DNA of 48,023 nucleotides from Paludibacter sp. 221. GTDB lineage: Bacteria > Bacteroidota > Bacteroidia > Bacteroidales > Paludibacteraceae. The DNA lies in the NCBI RefSeq assembly GCF_010501035.1, contig NZ_QVMH01000005.1:57079-105101 (forward strand). The letters run 5' to 3'. The stretch's first letter is position 1; each line of letters begins with the position of its first letter. The position numbers and the translations under genes are program-made. Positions 26,601 to 34,491 of this stretch are shown here, in pieces. The notes under the pieces were generated by a model that was not told the DNA's origin, searched no databases, and was given only the letters and a program-made list of their open reading frames with translations.

Positions 26601-28119
26601 GAACAGGCGTTCCCAATACTTCTACATTGTATTTTTCGAATACTCCGGATTGATAAAGTTCCACACCACAGTTCAAGGCCGTTTGCCCTCCAAACGAGAG
26701 CAGAATACCCTCAGGGCGCTCTTTTTTAATCACTTTTTCCACAAAAAAAGGCGTAACCGGCAAGAAATAAATTTTGTCGGCAACACCTTCGGATGTTTGC
26801 ACAGTTGCGATATTGGGATTTATCAAAATAGTTTCGATACCTTCTTCTTTCAACGCTTTCAACGCCTGCGAGCCGGAATAATCAAATTCGCCCGCTTCTC
26901 CGATTTTCAGCGCACCGGAACCGAGCAGGAGGACTTTCGAAGCCCCTCCAAACCTCCCCGAAGAGGAGGCTTCCATCGTTTCTGAGGCTTCAGCTACAAG
27001 TATAGGAGACGAAGCTAACTTTATATCCCCTCCTTCGGAGGGGCTTTGGGAAGCTGTCATTTCTTTTACGAACATATCAAAAAGAAATCCCGTATCAGTC
27101 GGTCCGGACGCGGCTTCGGGATGGAATTGGGCGGAGAACCAAGGCTGCGTTTTATGGCGGATGCCTTCGTTCGAGCCATCGTTCATATTGGTAAATAATA
27201 CTTCCCAGTCAGTGTTCAAAGTTGAAGTATCTACCGCGTATCCGTGATTTTGGGAAGTGATGTAGCACTTGGTCGAATTAGCCAATTGTACCGGTTGGTT
27301 ATGGCTTCGATGCCCGTATTTCAATTTGTAAGTTGTTGCTCCGGCTGCTTTTGCCAAGAGTTGATTTCCCATACAAATTCCCATGATGGGTTTTCCTTTC
27401 GCCATAGCTTCTCGGATATGTTCAACCGTAATGTTGCAATGGTCGGGATTACCGGGACCGTTTGATAGGAAAAGTCCGTCGTATTCCAGCGTATTGAAAT
27501 CATAATCCCAGGGAACCCGCACAATCGTAACATCGTGTTGTAATAAACAACGGATAATATTATGTTTCACACCACAATCGACAAGCACCACGTTTTTGGA
27601 TCCGTTCCCATATTTCAGGACTTCCTTACAACTGATTTTAGCGATTAAATTCTCTTCGGATATATCAACAAAATCGATTTCGTTTTCAGAATCAAACACG
27701 ATTTTCCCTTTCATGGAACCGTTTTCCCGAAGAAGCTTGGTTAAAGCACGGGTATCGATTCCATATATCCCCGGAATTTTATGTTCTTTCAGCCAGTCGC
27801 CAAGACTTTTATTTGCGTTCCAATGGCTGTATTCGTGCGAATATTCGGAAATAATCAATCCGCTGACCTGAATTTTCTCCGATTCGTAAAATTCAGAAAG
27901 TCCGTTCGTGATTTTATCTTCCGGCACGCCGTAATTTCCCACCAAAGGATAAGTAACCGTCAGTATTTGTCCTGCGTAAGAAGGATCGGTCAGGCTTTCG
28001 GGATATCCCACCATAGCTGTGTTGAAAACCACTTCGCCCGAAACGGGAGTCTCGTATCCGAAAGAAATTCCACTCAGTTGTACTCCGTTTTCTAATATTA
28101 GCCTTGCCTTTCTTTTCAT
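23686..28119 (-). CDS. carAB: fused carbamoyl-phosphate synthase, CarA-CarB in one polypeptide
   Basis: A 1477-residue protein making carbamoyl phosphate from glutamine, bicarbonate and 2 ATP for pyrimidines and arginine. Residues 1-353 are CarA: small-subunit N-domain, then class I glutaminase with C249 in GICMGNQ and the 'FHPEAA' histidine. Residues 395 to the end are CarB: first ATP-grasp half from KVLLLGSGALKIGEAGEF, oligomerisation domain, second half from VIVLGSGAYRIGSSVEFDW (about 967), and the MGS-like allosteric domain ('VSGGPTKSKVDLLDS'). CarA and CarB are normally separate in bacteria; here they are joined in frame by residues 355-394, which are encoded by two palindromic repeats. 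A third repeat encodes residues 946-966 between the CarB halves. All key motifs are intact, so the fusion is probably active. Confidence 0.95.
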   Translation of the reverse strand: MKRKARLILENGVQLSGISFGYETPVSGEVVFNTAMVGYPESLTDPSYAGQILTVTYPLVGNYGVPEDKITNGLSEFYESEKIQVSGLIISEYSHEYSHWNANKSLGDWLKEHKIPGIYGIDTRALTKLLRENGSMKGKIVFDSENEIDFVDISEENLIAKISCKEVLKYGNGSKNVVLVDCGVKHNIIRCLLQHDVTIVRVPWDYDFNTLEYDGLFLSNGPGNPDHCNITVEHIREAMAKGKPIMGICMGNQLLAKAAGATTYKLKYGHRSHNQPVQLANSTKCYITSQNHGYAVDTSTLNTDWEVLFTNMNDGSNEGIRHKTQPWFSAQFHPEAASGPTDTGFLFDMFVKEMTASQSPSEGGDIKLASSPILVAEASETMEASSSGRFGGASKVLLLGSGALKIGEAGEFDYSGSQALKALKEEGIETILINPNIATVQTSEGVADKIYFLPVTPFFVEKVIKKERPEGILLSFGGQTALNCGVELYQSGVFEKYNVEVLGTPVQAIIDTEDRELFVKKLDEIDVKTIKSVAVESIEEARKAAAELGYPIIVRAAYALGGLGSGFCNNRNELQALAEKAFNYSNQLLIEKSLKGWKEIEYEVLRDKYDNCITVCNMENFDPLGIHTGESIVVAPSQTLTNKEYHKLRELAIRIIRHIGIVGECNVQYAFDTVSEDYRVIEVNARLSRSSALASKATGYPLAFVAARLGLGYGLQELKNSVTKTTPAFFEPALDYIVCKIPRWDLEKFHGVSHEIGSSMKSVGEVMAVGRNFEEVIQKGLRMIAQGMHGFVGNKDLEVDDIDKALSEPTDKRIFIIAQALENGYSIEKIHELTKIDLWFLQKLQSIHKTSKDISSYNSISELPEKLLRDAKQKGFSDFQITKLIYKDSDIASDKKSELRESRKRQKILPVVKQIDTLAAEYPAQTNYLYLTYNGTEHDVIAHPTQASLNPPKSSASPNPSEGGAVIVLGSGAYRIGSSVEFDWCSVNTLQAIRKRGWQGVMINYNPETVSTDYDICDRLYFDELTYERVMDIIEIENPHGVILSTGGQIPNNLALSLDKAGVPILGTSALSIDNAEDRHKFSSMLDNLGIDQPKWKELTSFSDINSFAEEVGFPVLVRPSYVLSGAAMNVCSNPEELEMFLKLAAYVSQKHPVVVSEFIQNAKEIEIDAVANKGEIVTYAISEHIEFAGVHSGDATIQFPPQKLYVETVRRIKRITGRIAEALQITGPFNIQFLAKDNDIKVIECNLRASRSFPFVSKVLKLNFIELATRVMLGEEVEKPNKNEFDLDYVGIKASQFSFSRLQKADPVLGVDMASTGEVGCIGDDYYEAVLKSMLSVGMRVPKKNILVSGGPTKSKVDLLDSCRLLQEEGYTIYATKGTHKFLNINGIPSVLVYQPSEEGTPNALEMIREKQIDMIINIPKNLTQGELSNGYKIRRGAIDFNIPLFTNARLAAAFIHAFCEIDLNEIPIKSWDEYK
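25225..25284. repeat. palindromic repeat inside carAB (between CarB halves)
   Basis: The block begins AGCCCCTCC-TTC-GGAGGGG (perfect hairpin) and goes on through TGAGGCTGA and a second G-rich half ending GGGAGGCCTGA. It has the same design as the intergenic copies at 29331, 31939 and 34492. Its length keeps the reading frame open. Confidence 0.8.
26940..26972. repeat. palindromic repeat at the CarA-CarB joint, copy 1
   Basis: AAGCCCCTCC ... AAGAGGAGGCTT. Read on the minus strand it is nearly identical to the copies before dapL and glnA (AAGCCTCC ... GGTTTGGAGGGGCTT). Confidence 0.8.
27027..27056. repeat. palindromic repeat at the CarA-CarB joint, copy 2
   Basis: CCCCTCC-TTC-GGAGGGG hairpin followed by CTTTGGGAAGCTG, matching the copy before gltB. 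Copies 1 and 2 face in opposite directions and bracket about 54 bases of unique sequence. Confidence 0.8.
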
Positions 28120-28430
28120 ATTAATAAGTTCAATGTTGTTTATTTGACGCTTTGCTATTAAAATCGTGTAAAATTACGACATTTTGTTTTTGTTTTTAGC
28201 GAAATATATTAAAATTATCATTTTAATTTTGTGCAGTGTAATAAATAGACGGAATAAATAGGAAATAAGTTGCAATTTGTATTATATCAATTCTTTTTTA
28301 TGTTATTTTGAAACGCATAAAAATAAAACAAACCTTTTTGCTCATTTTTGTTGTTCGGAAAATCAAAAGCACTCAACTTTGCAGCGTAATTATTTCTTTT
28401 TGTCAGCAAAATAAGTAAAACAAAAGAAAA
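28120..28430. other. gene-free divergent control region between carAB and dapF
   Basis: 311 bases, very A+T-rich. It must hold the promoters for carAB (leftward) and dapF (rightward), but no TAnnTTTG box with good spacing stands out. No lysine riboswitch, PyrR-type hairpin or other known leader was recognised. Confidence 0.5.
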
Positions 28431-29267
28431 ATGAAATTCACAAAAATGCACGGTATCGGAAACGACTATATATACATTAATTGTTTTGAAGAAACGATTG
28501 AACAGCCTGAGCAGCTCGCCATTCGGTTGAGCGACCGCCACAAAGGTATTGGCTCCGACGGATTGGTATTGATAATGCCGTCGTCGCATTGCGATTTCCG
28601 CATGAGAATGTTTAACGCCGATGGTTCCGAAGCCGAAATGTGTGGAAATGCTTCGCGCTGTGTGGGAAAATACGTGTACGACAATGGATTGACGAAAGAA
28701 ACCGAAATTACGCTCGAAACTTTGGCGGGTATAAAAAAACTGAAATTATTTTTGGACGCCGACGGTTTGGTCAAATCTGTCAGAGTAGATATGGGCGAAC
28801 CGATACTTGAAGCTTCGCGCATTCCCGTAAAAATAAACAAATCGTCGGTTATACGAGAAACGGTGGATTTGGGAAACGCGGTACGCAAAGCAATTACCTG
28901 CGTTTCGATGGGCAATCCGCATACAGTTATTTTTACGAAAGACATTGACAAACTGAATTTGCCGGAAATTGGCAGCCAAATTGAGAACGCTTCGATTTTT
29001 CCAAAAAAAACAAACGTGGAGTTTATTCAAATTATTTCGGGCAATAAACTGAAAATGCGGGTTTGGGAACGCGGTTCGGGCGAAACAATGGCTTGCGGAA
29101 CAGGAGCTTGCGCGGCAGTTGTAGCGGGAATTTTGAACGGCGTAGCAGCTCGAAAAACAACCGTAGCACTTCGCGGCGGAGAATTGACCATTGAATGGAA
29201 CGCTTTCGACAATCACGTTTACCTCACGGGAGAAGCCGCCACTGTGTTTGAGGGAACAGCCTTTTGA
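28431..29267 (+). CDS. dapF: diaminopimelate epimerase
   Basis: A 278-residue cofactor-independent epimerase that converts LL- to meso-diaminopimelate, for lysine and peptidoglycan. It uses two cysteines as acid and base: C71 in 'EMCGNASRC' and C222 in 'ACGTGACA'. The opening '[14 protein letters not shown]' is typical. Length is normal. dapL follows 97 bases later, so the last two steps of the aminotransferase pathway to meso-DAP are adjacent. Confidence 0.96.
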   Translation: MKFTKMHGIGNDYIYINCFEETIEQPEQLAIRLSDRHKGIGSDGLVLIMPSSHCDFRMRMFNADGSEAEMCGNASRCVGKYVYDNGLTKETEITLETLAGIKKLKLFLDADGLVKSVRVDMGEPILEASRIPVKINKSSVIRETVDLGNAVRKAITCVSMGNPHTVIFTKDIDKLNLPEIGSQIENASIFPKKTNVEFIQIISGNKLKMRVWERGSGETMACGTGACAAVVAGILNGVAARKTTVALRGGELTIEWNAFDNHVYLTGEAATVFEGTAF

Positions 29268-29330
29268 AAAATGTTTCGACTACAAAATTTTAATGGATAT
29301 ATTTTAAGTTTTTACAAAATAAAACTAACA

Positions 29331-29364
29331 AAAGCCTCCCTTGAGGGGAGGTTTGGAGGAGCTT
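29331..29364. repeat. palindromic repeat abutting the dapL start codon
   Basis: AAAGCCTCCC-TTGA-GGGGAGG hairpin followed by TTTGGAGGAGCTT; the next base is the A of the dapL ATG. The GGAGGAG lies 3 bases from the ATG and reads as a Shine-Dalgarno sequence. Confidence 0.85.
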
Positions 29365-30588
29365 ATGATACAAATAAACGAATATTTTCAGAAACTATCC
29401 CAAAACTATTTGTTTTCGGAAATAGCAAAAAAGCTAAAACAATACAAGGCGGAACACCCCGAAGCCGAAATTATCAGCTTGGGTATCGGCGATGTAACCC
29501 GTCCGTTGGCACCGGCGGTTGTGCAAGCTATGCACAAAGCGGTGGACGAAATGGCGGATGCCTCGACTATGCGCGGATACGCACCCGAATGTGGATATTC
29601 TTTTTTGATAGACACGATTATAAAAAACGATTTCAACGCGCGCGGCATTCAACTCGATGCGGATGAGGTATTTGTGAGCGATGGCGCAAAAAGCGATACC
29701 GGAAATATAGGCGACATATTGAGTACGAAAAACGTGGTGGCAATTACCGACCCGGTGTATCCGGTTTATTTGGACACAAACATAATGGCGGGACGTTGCG
29801 AAATGTTTGAAAACGGCGAATGGAGCAATATTAAGTACTTGCCCGCTGTTCCCGAAAACGATTTTGTTCCCGCGCTGCCCGCGAAAAAAGTGGATTTGAT
29901 TTACCTCTGTTATCCGAATAACCCGACTGGCACAACTTTGACAAAAAGTCAATTGAAACAGTGGGTCGATTACGCGATAGAAAACAAAGCGTTGATTTTG
30001 TTCGATGCGGCTTACGAAGCGTTTATTACAGACGCGGATGTTCCGCACAGCATTTACGAGATAGAGGGCGCAAAAAACGTGGCGATTGAGTTTCGTAGTT
30101 TCTCGAAAACAGCCGGATTTACAGGTGTTCGTTGCGGTTACACCATAGTACCGAAACAATTGAAAGCCTACGATAAAAACGGCGAGGCATTTCCGCTCAA
30201 TCCGTTGTGGAATCGCCGACAATCGACCAAGTTCAACGGAACGGCATACATTGTACAGCGCGGCGCCGAAGCCATTTATTCGCCCGAAGGAAAAAGGCAG
30301 ATCCGCGAAACCATTGACTATTACATGGAAAATGTGCGGATTATTAAAGAAGGCTTGGATGAATTACGATATACAACTTACGGCGGTGTAAACGCGCCTT
30401 ACATTTGGGTAAAAACGCCGTCGGGAATCACTTCGTGGGAGTTTTTCGATAAACTGCTGAACGAATGTCAAATTGTATGTACGCCCGGCGTAGGTTTCGG
30501 GGCAAGCGGCGAAGGTTTTGTTAGAATGACGGCTTTCGGAACAAAAGAAAATACAATCCAAGCAATAAAAAGAATGACGAGAAATTGA
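29365..30588 (+). CDS. dapL: LL-diaminopimelate aminotransferase
   Basis: A 407-residue PLP-dependent class I/II aminotransferase that makes LL-diaminopimelate from tetrahydrodipicolinate and glutamate in one step, bypassing DapD/DapC/DapE. Typical segments: 'ISLGIGDVTRPLAP', 'YAPECGYSFL', 'FVSDGAKSDTGNI', 'LCYPNNPTGTTL' and the Schiff-base lysine K248 in 'RSFSKTAGF'. The ATG at 29365 was chosen because MIQINEYFQKL matches family N-termini and upstream codons lie in the repeat. It functions with DapF just upstream. Confidence 0.96.
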   Translation: MIQINEYFQKLSQNYLFSEIAKKLKQYKAEHPEAEIISLGIGDVTRPLAPAVVQAMHKAVDEMADASTMRGYAPECGYSFLIDTIIKNDFNARGIQLDADEVFVSDGAKSDTGNIGDILSTKNVVAITDPVYPVYLDTNIMAGRCEMFENGEWSNIKYLPAVPENDFVPALPAKKVDLIYLCYPNNPTGTTLTKSQLKQWVDYAIENKALILFDAAYEAFITDADVPHSIYEIEGAKNVAIEFRSFSKTAGFTGVRCGYTIVPKQLKAYDKNGEAFPLNPLWNRRQSTKFNGTAYIVQRGAEAIYSPEGKRQIRETIDYYMENVRIIKEGLDELRYTTYGGVNAPYIWVKTPSGITSWEFFDKLLNECQIVCTPGVGFGASGEGFVRMTAFGTKENTIQAIKRMTRN

Positions 30589-30606
30589 TGATTTACGCAT
30601 TGAACT

Positions 30607-30634
30607 GATGAGACGTGGCGTGCCGCATCTCATC
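30607..30634. repeat. palindrome GATGAGACGTGGC...CATCTCATC behind dapL
   Basis: Hairpin with arms GATGAGA/TCTCATC and inner TGGC/GCCG-type pairing, 18 bases past the dapL stop. A related palindrome, GAGACG-TGGCTTGCCG-CGTCTC, lies at 39055-39076 behind gltB. It may act as terminator. Confidence 0.6.
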
Positions 30635-30685
30635 GGAGAAAAAACAAATACAAACAACCAACTATTTAAACAACCTCTAAGAATG

Positions 30686-30745
30686 AAAAATTAAGAATAA
30701 TTCTTTGATTCTTAATTCCAAATTCTGATTTCCAAATTCTGATTT
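30686..30745. repeat. A+T-rich inverted repeat plus 14-bp tandem repeat before asnA
   Basis: AATTAAGAAT/ATTCTTAATT (30689-30717) is followed by two exact tandem copies of CCAAATTCTGATTT (30718-30745). The ATTAAGAAT word is the same type as in the repeat inserted within gltB. Confidence 0.6.
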
Positions 30746-30769
30746 TTTAATTTTTAATTCTTAAATTTT

Positions 30770-31801
30770 ATGACAATAATTCCAACAGGCTACAAGCCGG
30801 CTATTGTTCCCGAAGAGATGGAGCAGGCCATTAAACAGATAAAACTGAAATTTCAAGACGAATTGTCGCAAGCCTTGAACTTGCGGCGGGTAACAGCACC
30901 TTTATTTCTTCTTTCGGGAACGGGTATCAACGACAACCTCAATGGGGTGGAACGTCCCGTTTCGTTCGAAATTCCCGCTATCGGCGGAAAACGTGCTGAA
31001 ATTGTTCACTCGCTTGCCAAATGGAAACGCATGAAACTCGGCGCTTACCGCATTGAGCCGGGCAAAGGACTTTACACCGATATGAATGCCATTCGTGCCG
31101 ATGAGGAATTGGATAATCTTCACTCGCTTTACGTTGACCAATGGGATTGGGAGCGCACCATTATCGCCTCCGACCGGAACCTGGATTTTCTGAAAGGTAT
31201 GGTCAAAAAGATTTATCAGGCACTCAAGAATACAGAGCAATATGTATCCCGGCAATATCCGAATATAAGACCTACACTGCCTGAGGATATTGTTTTTATC
31301 CATACGGAAGACCTACAAAAGGAATATCACTCCCTTTCGCCAAAAGAACGTGAAAACAAGGCTGCTGAAAAATACGGAGCCATCTTTCTGATTGGTATCG
31401 GTGGAGAACTTCCCGATGGAAAGATACATGATGGACGTTCACCCGACTACGACGACTGGAGTACACCGACAAAAGACGGTTACAAAGGTTTGAACGGCGA
31501 TATCATTGTTTGGAACCCAATTTTGGAGCAGGCATTCGAGATCTCTTCCATGGGAATCCGTGTGGATAAAGCAGCTTTGTTATTGCAATTGAAAATCAGA
31601 AACAGCGAAGGCCGCAAGGACTTACAATTCCACAAAAGCCTGTTGGAAGATAGGATTCCTTTGTCCATAGGGGGAGGAATCGGGCAGTCGCGCCTCTGTA
31701 TGTTCCTATTGCATTGCGCCCATATCGGCGAAGTGCAAGCCAGCATCTGGCCCGACGAAATGGTGAAAGAATGTGCGAAGAATAATATTATTTTAAAATA
31801 A
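30770..31801 (+). CDS. asnA: aspartate-ammonia ligase (asparagine synthetase A)
   Basis: A 343-residue class II aminoacyl-tRNA-synthetase-like enzyme that makes asparagine from aspartate, free ammonia and ATP. Family landmarks: 'LRRVTAPLFLLSGTGINDNL', 'FEIPAIGGKRAEIVHSLAKW', 'GLYTDMNAIRADE', 'VDQWDWE' and the C-terminal 'IGGGIGQSRLCMFLLHCAHI'. Length is normal. It fits the ammonia-assimilation theme of the cluster. The start ATG is preceded by A+T-rich repeat DNA without a Shine-Dalgarno sequence. Confidence 0.97.
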   Translation: MTIIPTGYKPAIVPEEMEQAIKQIKLKFQDELSQALNLRRVTAPLFLLSGTGINDNLNGVERPVSFEIPAIGGKRAEIVHSLAKWKRMKLGAYRIEPGKGLYTDMNAIRADEELDNLHSLYVDQWDWERTIIASDRNLDFLKGMVKKIYQALKNTEQYVSRQYPNIRPTLPEDIVFIHTEDLQKEYHSLSPKERENKAAEKYGAIFLIGIGGELPDGKIHDGRSPDYDDWSTPTKDGYKGLNGDIIVWNPILEQAFEISSMGIRVDKAALLLQLKIRNSEGRKDLQFHKSLLEDRIPLSIGGGIGQSRLCMFLLHCAHIGEVQASIWPDEMVKECAKNNIILK

Positions 31802-31837
31802 AAAGCCTTTCCAAACCTCCCTGAAAGGGAGGCTTTT
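31802..31837. repeat. palindromic repeat directly behind asnA (inverted copy)
   Basis: AAAGCCTTTCC ... CCTCCC-TGAAA-GGGAGG-CTTTT, starting at the base after the asnA stop. It is the inverted counterpart of the copy at 31939-31972. The hairpin with its T-run could end asnA transcription. Confidence 0.8.
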
Positions 31838-31938
31838 GAGTGCAAAGGCCGACGGAAAATACAAAATATAGAGGAGAATCACATTCGCCCGAAAAAAAGA
31901 AATATCATTAATTTAAAAATAAAGCCTTAGATAGTTGG

Positions 31939-31972
31939 AAAGCCTCCCCTTCAGGGAGGTTTGGAGGGGTTT
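31939..31972. repeat. palindromic repeat in the glnA leader
   Basis: AAAGCCTCCC-CTTCA-GGGAGG followed by TTTGGAGGGGTTT, ending 16 bases before the glnA ATG. Here the GGAGGGG is about 19 bases from the ATG, too far for a normal Shine-Dalgarno. Confidence 0.8.
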
Positions 31973-31988
31973 CTTAATTAAATATAAC

Positions 31989-34178
31989 ATGTCAAATTTA
32001 AGATTTAGCGCAGTAAAAGAAGCTTCAAGAAGAATAGCCGTTGAAGTTCCTGCACCGAAAGAAAAAACGTCCGATTATTTCGGAAAAAATGTATTCGACC
32101 GCAACAATATGCGTAAATACCTGTCGAAAGAAACCCTGAAATTAGTGATAGGCGCTATCGACAAAGGCGAACCATTGGACAGGCACGTTGCCAACCACGT
32201 TGCCGCCGGTATGCGTATGTGGGCAATGGAAATGGGTGCGACACATTACACACACTGGTTTCACCCGCTGACCGACGGAACTGCCGAAAAGCACGATGCG
32301 TTTGTCGATTTCGACGGAAACGGTGGCATGATTGAGGAATTTTCGGGAAAACTGTTGGCTCAGCAGGAACCCGATGCGTCGAGTTTCCCTAACGGAGGTA
32401 TCCGTAACACCTTCGAAGCTCGCGGATATACCGCTTGGGATCCGTCGTCGCCGGCGTTTATCGTAAAAGATACGCTTTGCATTCCCACTATTTTTATATC
32501 GTACACAGGCGAAGCACTGGATTATAAAACACCTTTATTAAAATCAATCGCTGCGATAGATAAAGCTGCTACCGAAGTATGCCGTTACTTCGACAAAGAT
32601 GTCAAAAAAGTATTCTCCTACTTAGGCTGGGAACAGGAGTATTTTTTGGTCGATAAAGCGTTGTACAGCGCACGTCCCGATTTGGTTTTAACCGACCGCA
32701 CGCTCATGGGACACGACAGCGCGAAAAACCAACAGCTCGAAGACCATTATTTCGGCTCGATACCGACGCGGGTGTGCGCTTTTATGCGCGATTTGGAGTA
32801 CGAATGTTACAAACTGAGCATTCCCGTAAAAACCCGCCACAACGAAGTAGCACCCAATCAGTTTGAAGTAGCTCCGATTTTCGAAGAATGCAATTTGGCG
32901 AACGACCACAACCTGTTGCTAATGTCCACTATGGATATTGTAGCCGAACGCCACGGTTTTAAAGTGTTGTTGCACGAAAAACCGTTCAAAGGAATCAACG
33001 GTTCGGGCAAGCACAACAACTGGTCGCTTGGTACTGATACCGGTGTAAACTTGCTCGGAGCAGGCAAAAACGCGAAAGAAAACCTGCAATTCATAACTTT
33101 TATAGTCAATGTATTGATGGCGGTTTACAAGAACAATGCGTTGCTCAAAGCCAGCATTTCGTCGGCAACCAATGCGCACCGCTTGGGAGCTAACGAAGCG
33201 CCGCCCGCCATTATTTCGGTGTTTATGGGTTCGCAGATTTCCACTTTGCTCGACGAAATTGAATTGAGCGCGGGCATTAAAGATATCGAGTTGAGCGAAA
33301 AAACCGGCAAACGTTTGTCACTGAATTACATTCCCGAAATTATGGTTGATAACACCGACCGCAACCGTACTTCGCCGTTTGCCTTTACCGGTAACCGTTT
33401 CGAGTTCCGTGCGGTGGGCTCGTCGGCAAATTGCGCTGCCGCCATGTTGGCGCTGAACACCGCCGTAGCAGCTCAGTTGAAACAATTCAAAGCCGAAACC
33501 GATGCGTTGATTGCTTCGGGAAAACAGATAGATGAAGCTATTTTCAGCATTATTCAGCAATATATCAGCGCGTCGAAAGCCATTCGTTTCGATGGAAACG
33601 GTTATAGCGACGAGTGGAAAATTGAAGCCGAAAAACGAGGACTGAATTGCGAAACACGCGTTCCTGTTATTTACGATGCGTATCTGACAAGCCAAAGCAT
33701 CGATTTATTTACGCAAACAGGCGTGTTGAGCGAAAAAGAAATCCATGCCCGCAACGAAGTGAAATGGGAGCAATACACCAAGAAAATCCAGATTGAAGCG
33801 CGCGCGTTGGGCGATTTGGCAATGAATCACATTACGCCCGTAGCTACCCGTTATCAAGGTCTGCTGTTGGACAATGTATCGAAAATATTCGCTTTGTACG
33901 ACAAGGAAAAAGCCTCGAAAATCGCTTCGCAGGATTTATCGATTATAGAAAACATTGCCGACCACCTGAATTTTATCAAACTAAAAGTGGACGAAATGGT
34001 CGAAGTGCGCAAACAAGCGAACAAAATAGAAAACGAGCGTGAAAAAGCCTTGATGTATTGCGAAAAAGTAGCACCCTACCTCGACGAAATCCGCTACCAT
34101 GTAGATAAACTCGAACTGATGGTTGATGACGAAATGTGGACACTTCCGAAGTACCGGGAAATGCTGTTTATAAGGTAA
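31989..34178 (+). CDS. glnN: glutamine synthetase type III
   Basis: A 729-residue enzyme of the long GSIII class typical of Bacteroides relatives and cyanobacteria. It forms glutamine from glutamate, ammonia and ATP. GSIII-specific N-terminus ('FGKNVFDRNNMRKYLSKE'), 'HYTHWFHPLTDGTAEKHD', 'FSYLGWEQEYFLVDK', 'KTRHNEVAPNQFEVAP', 'EKPFKGINGSGKHNNWSLGT' and 'NRTSPFAFTGNRFEFRAVGS' cover the metal, glutamate and ATP sites. The ATG before MSNLRFSAVKEASRR was chosen; the longer in-frame start lies in the repeat. Feeds glutamine to GltB, CarAB and PurF encoded next to it. Confidence 0.96.
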   Translation: MSNLRFSAVKEASRRIAVEVPAPKEKTSDYFGKNVFDRNNMRKYLSKETLKLVIGAIDKGEPLDRHVANHVAAGMRMWAMEMGATHYTHWFHPLTDGTAEKHDAFVDFDGNGGMIEEFSGKLLAQQEPDASSFPNGGIRNTFEARGYTAWDPSSPAFIVKDTLCIPTIFISYTGEALDYKTPLLKSIAAIDKAATEVCRYFDKDVKKVFSYLGWEQEYFLVDKALYSARPDLVLTDRTLMGHDSAKNQQLEDHYFGSIPTRVCAFMRDLEYECYKLSIPVKTRHNEVAPNQFEVAPIFEECNLANDHNLLLMSTMDIVAERHGFKVLLHEKPFKGINGSGKHNNWSLGTDTGVNLLGAGKNAKENLQFITFIVNVLMAVYKNNALLKASISSATNAHRLGANEAPPAIISVFMGSQISTLLDEIELSAGIKDIELSEKTGKRLSLNYIPEIMVDNTDRNRTSPFAFTGNRFEFRAVGSSANCAAAMLALNTAVAAQLKQFKAETDALIASGKQIDEAIFSIIQQYISASKAIRFDGNGYSDEWKIEAEKRGLNCETRVPVIYDAYLTSQSIDLFTQTGVLSEKEIHARNEVKWEQYTKKIQIEARALGDLAMNHITPVATRYQGLLLDNVSKIFALYDKEKASKIASQDLSIIENIADHLNFIKLKVDEMVEVRKQANKIENEREKALMYCEKVAPYLDEIRYHVDKLELMVDDEMWTLPKYREMLFIR

Positions 34179-34267
34179 GAATTAAGAATTTAATGTGCAA
34201 ATGTGTAAATGCACAAATGCTTTTTCTTTGTACGAGGCTGTCTCAATAGTCAAATAGCAAAGTAAAA

Positions 34268-34379
34268 AACTTTCAAATTGTAAGTTCGCCACGAAGTGGC
34301 AGGTTATTTCAGCCCAACGCTTCGCATTGGGCTGAATTAGAATGGGCTTTCAGCCCTAAGAACTTACAAACTGAAAGTT
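34268..34379. repeat. 112-bp composite inverted-repeat element between glnN and gltB
   Basis: Outer 20-base arms (34268-34287 and 34360-34379) are complementary apart from a few central mismatches. Inside are three hairpins: GCCAC-GAA-GTGGC, TTCAGCCCAACGC-TTC-GCATTGGGCTGAA, and GGGCT-TTC-AGCCC. The three loops are GAA, TTC and TTC. No coding potential. The element occupies most of the 348-base gap between the two genes. GAGGCTGTCTCAA (34234-34246) just to the left resembles some IS ends, but no transposase is present. Confidence 0.7.
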
Positions 34380-34491
34380 GCAAATTGGTTAATTCAGCTT
34401 TTGATATAGTTCTCGTAACTCTTTACTTGTAATTCATAATTTGTAATTCGTTACTCACTCGTCGCTCATTTGTTTTTAACAAAAGTAATTT

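Noticed and set aside
28120-28430. Lysine riboswitch before dapF or pyrimidine attenuator before carAB
   Set aside because: No recognisable conserved core or terminator/antiterminator pair in this A+T-rich spacer.
29434-30222. 262-codon minus-strand open frame inside dapL
   Set aside because: Shadow of dapL with no domain-like sequence; dapL motifs are intact on the plus strand.
34234-34392. Complete insertion sequence
   Set aside because: An IS-end-like word and inverted arms are present, but no transposase frame lies between them.
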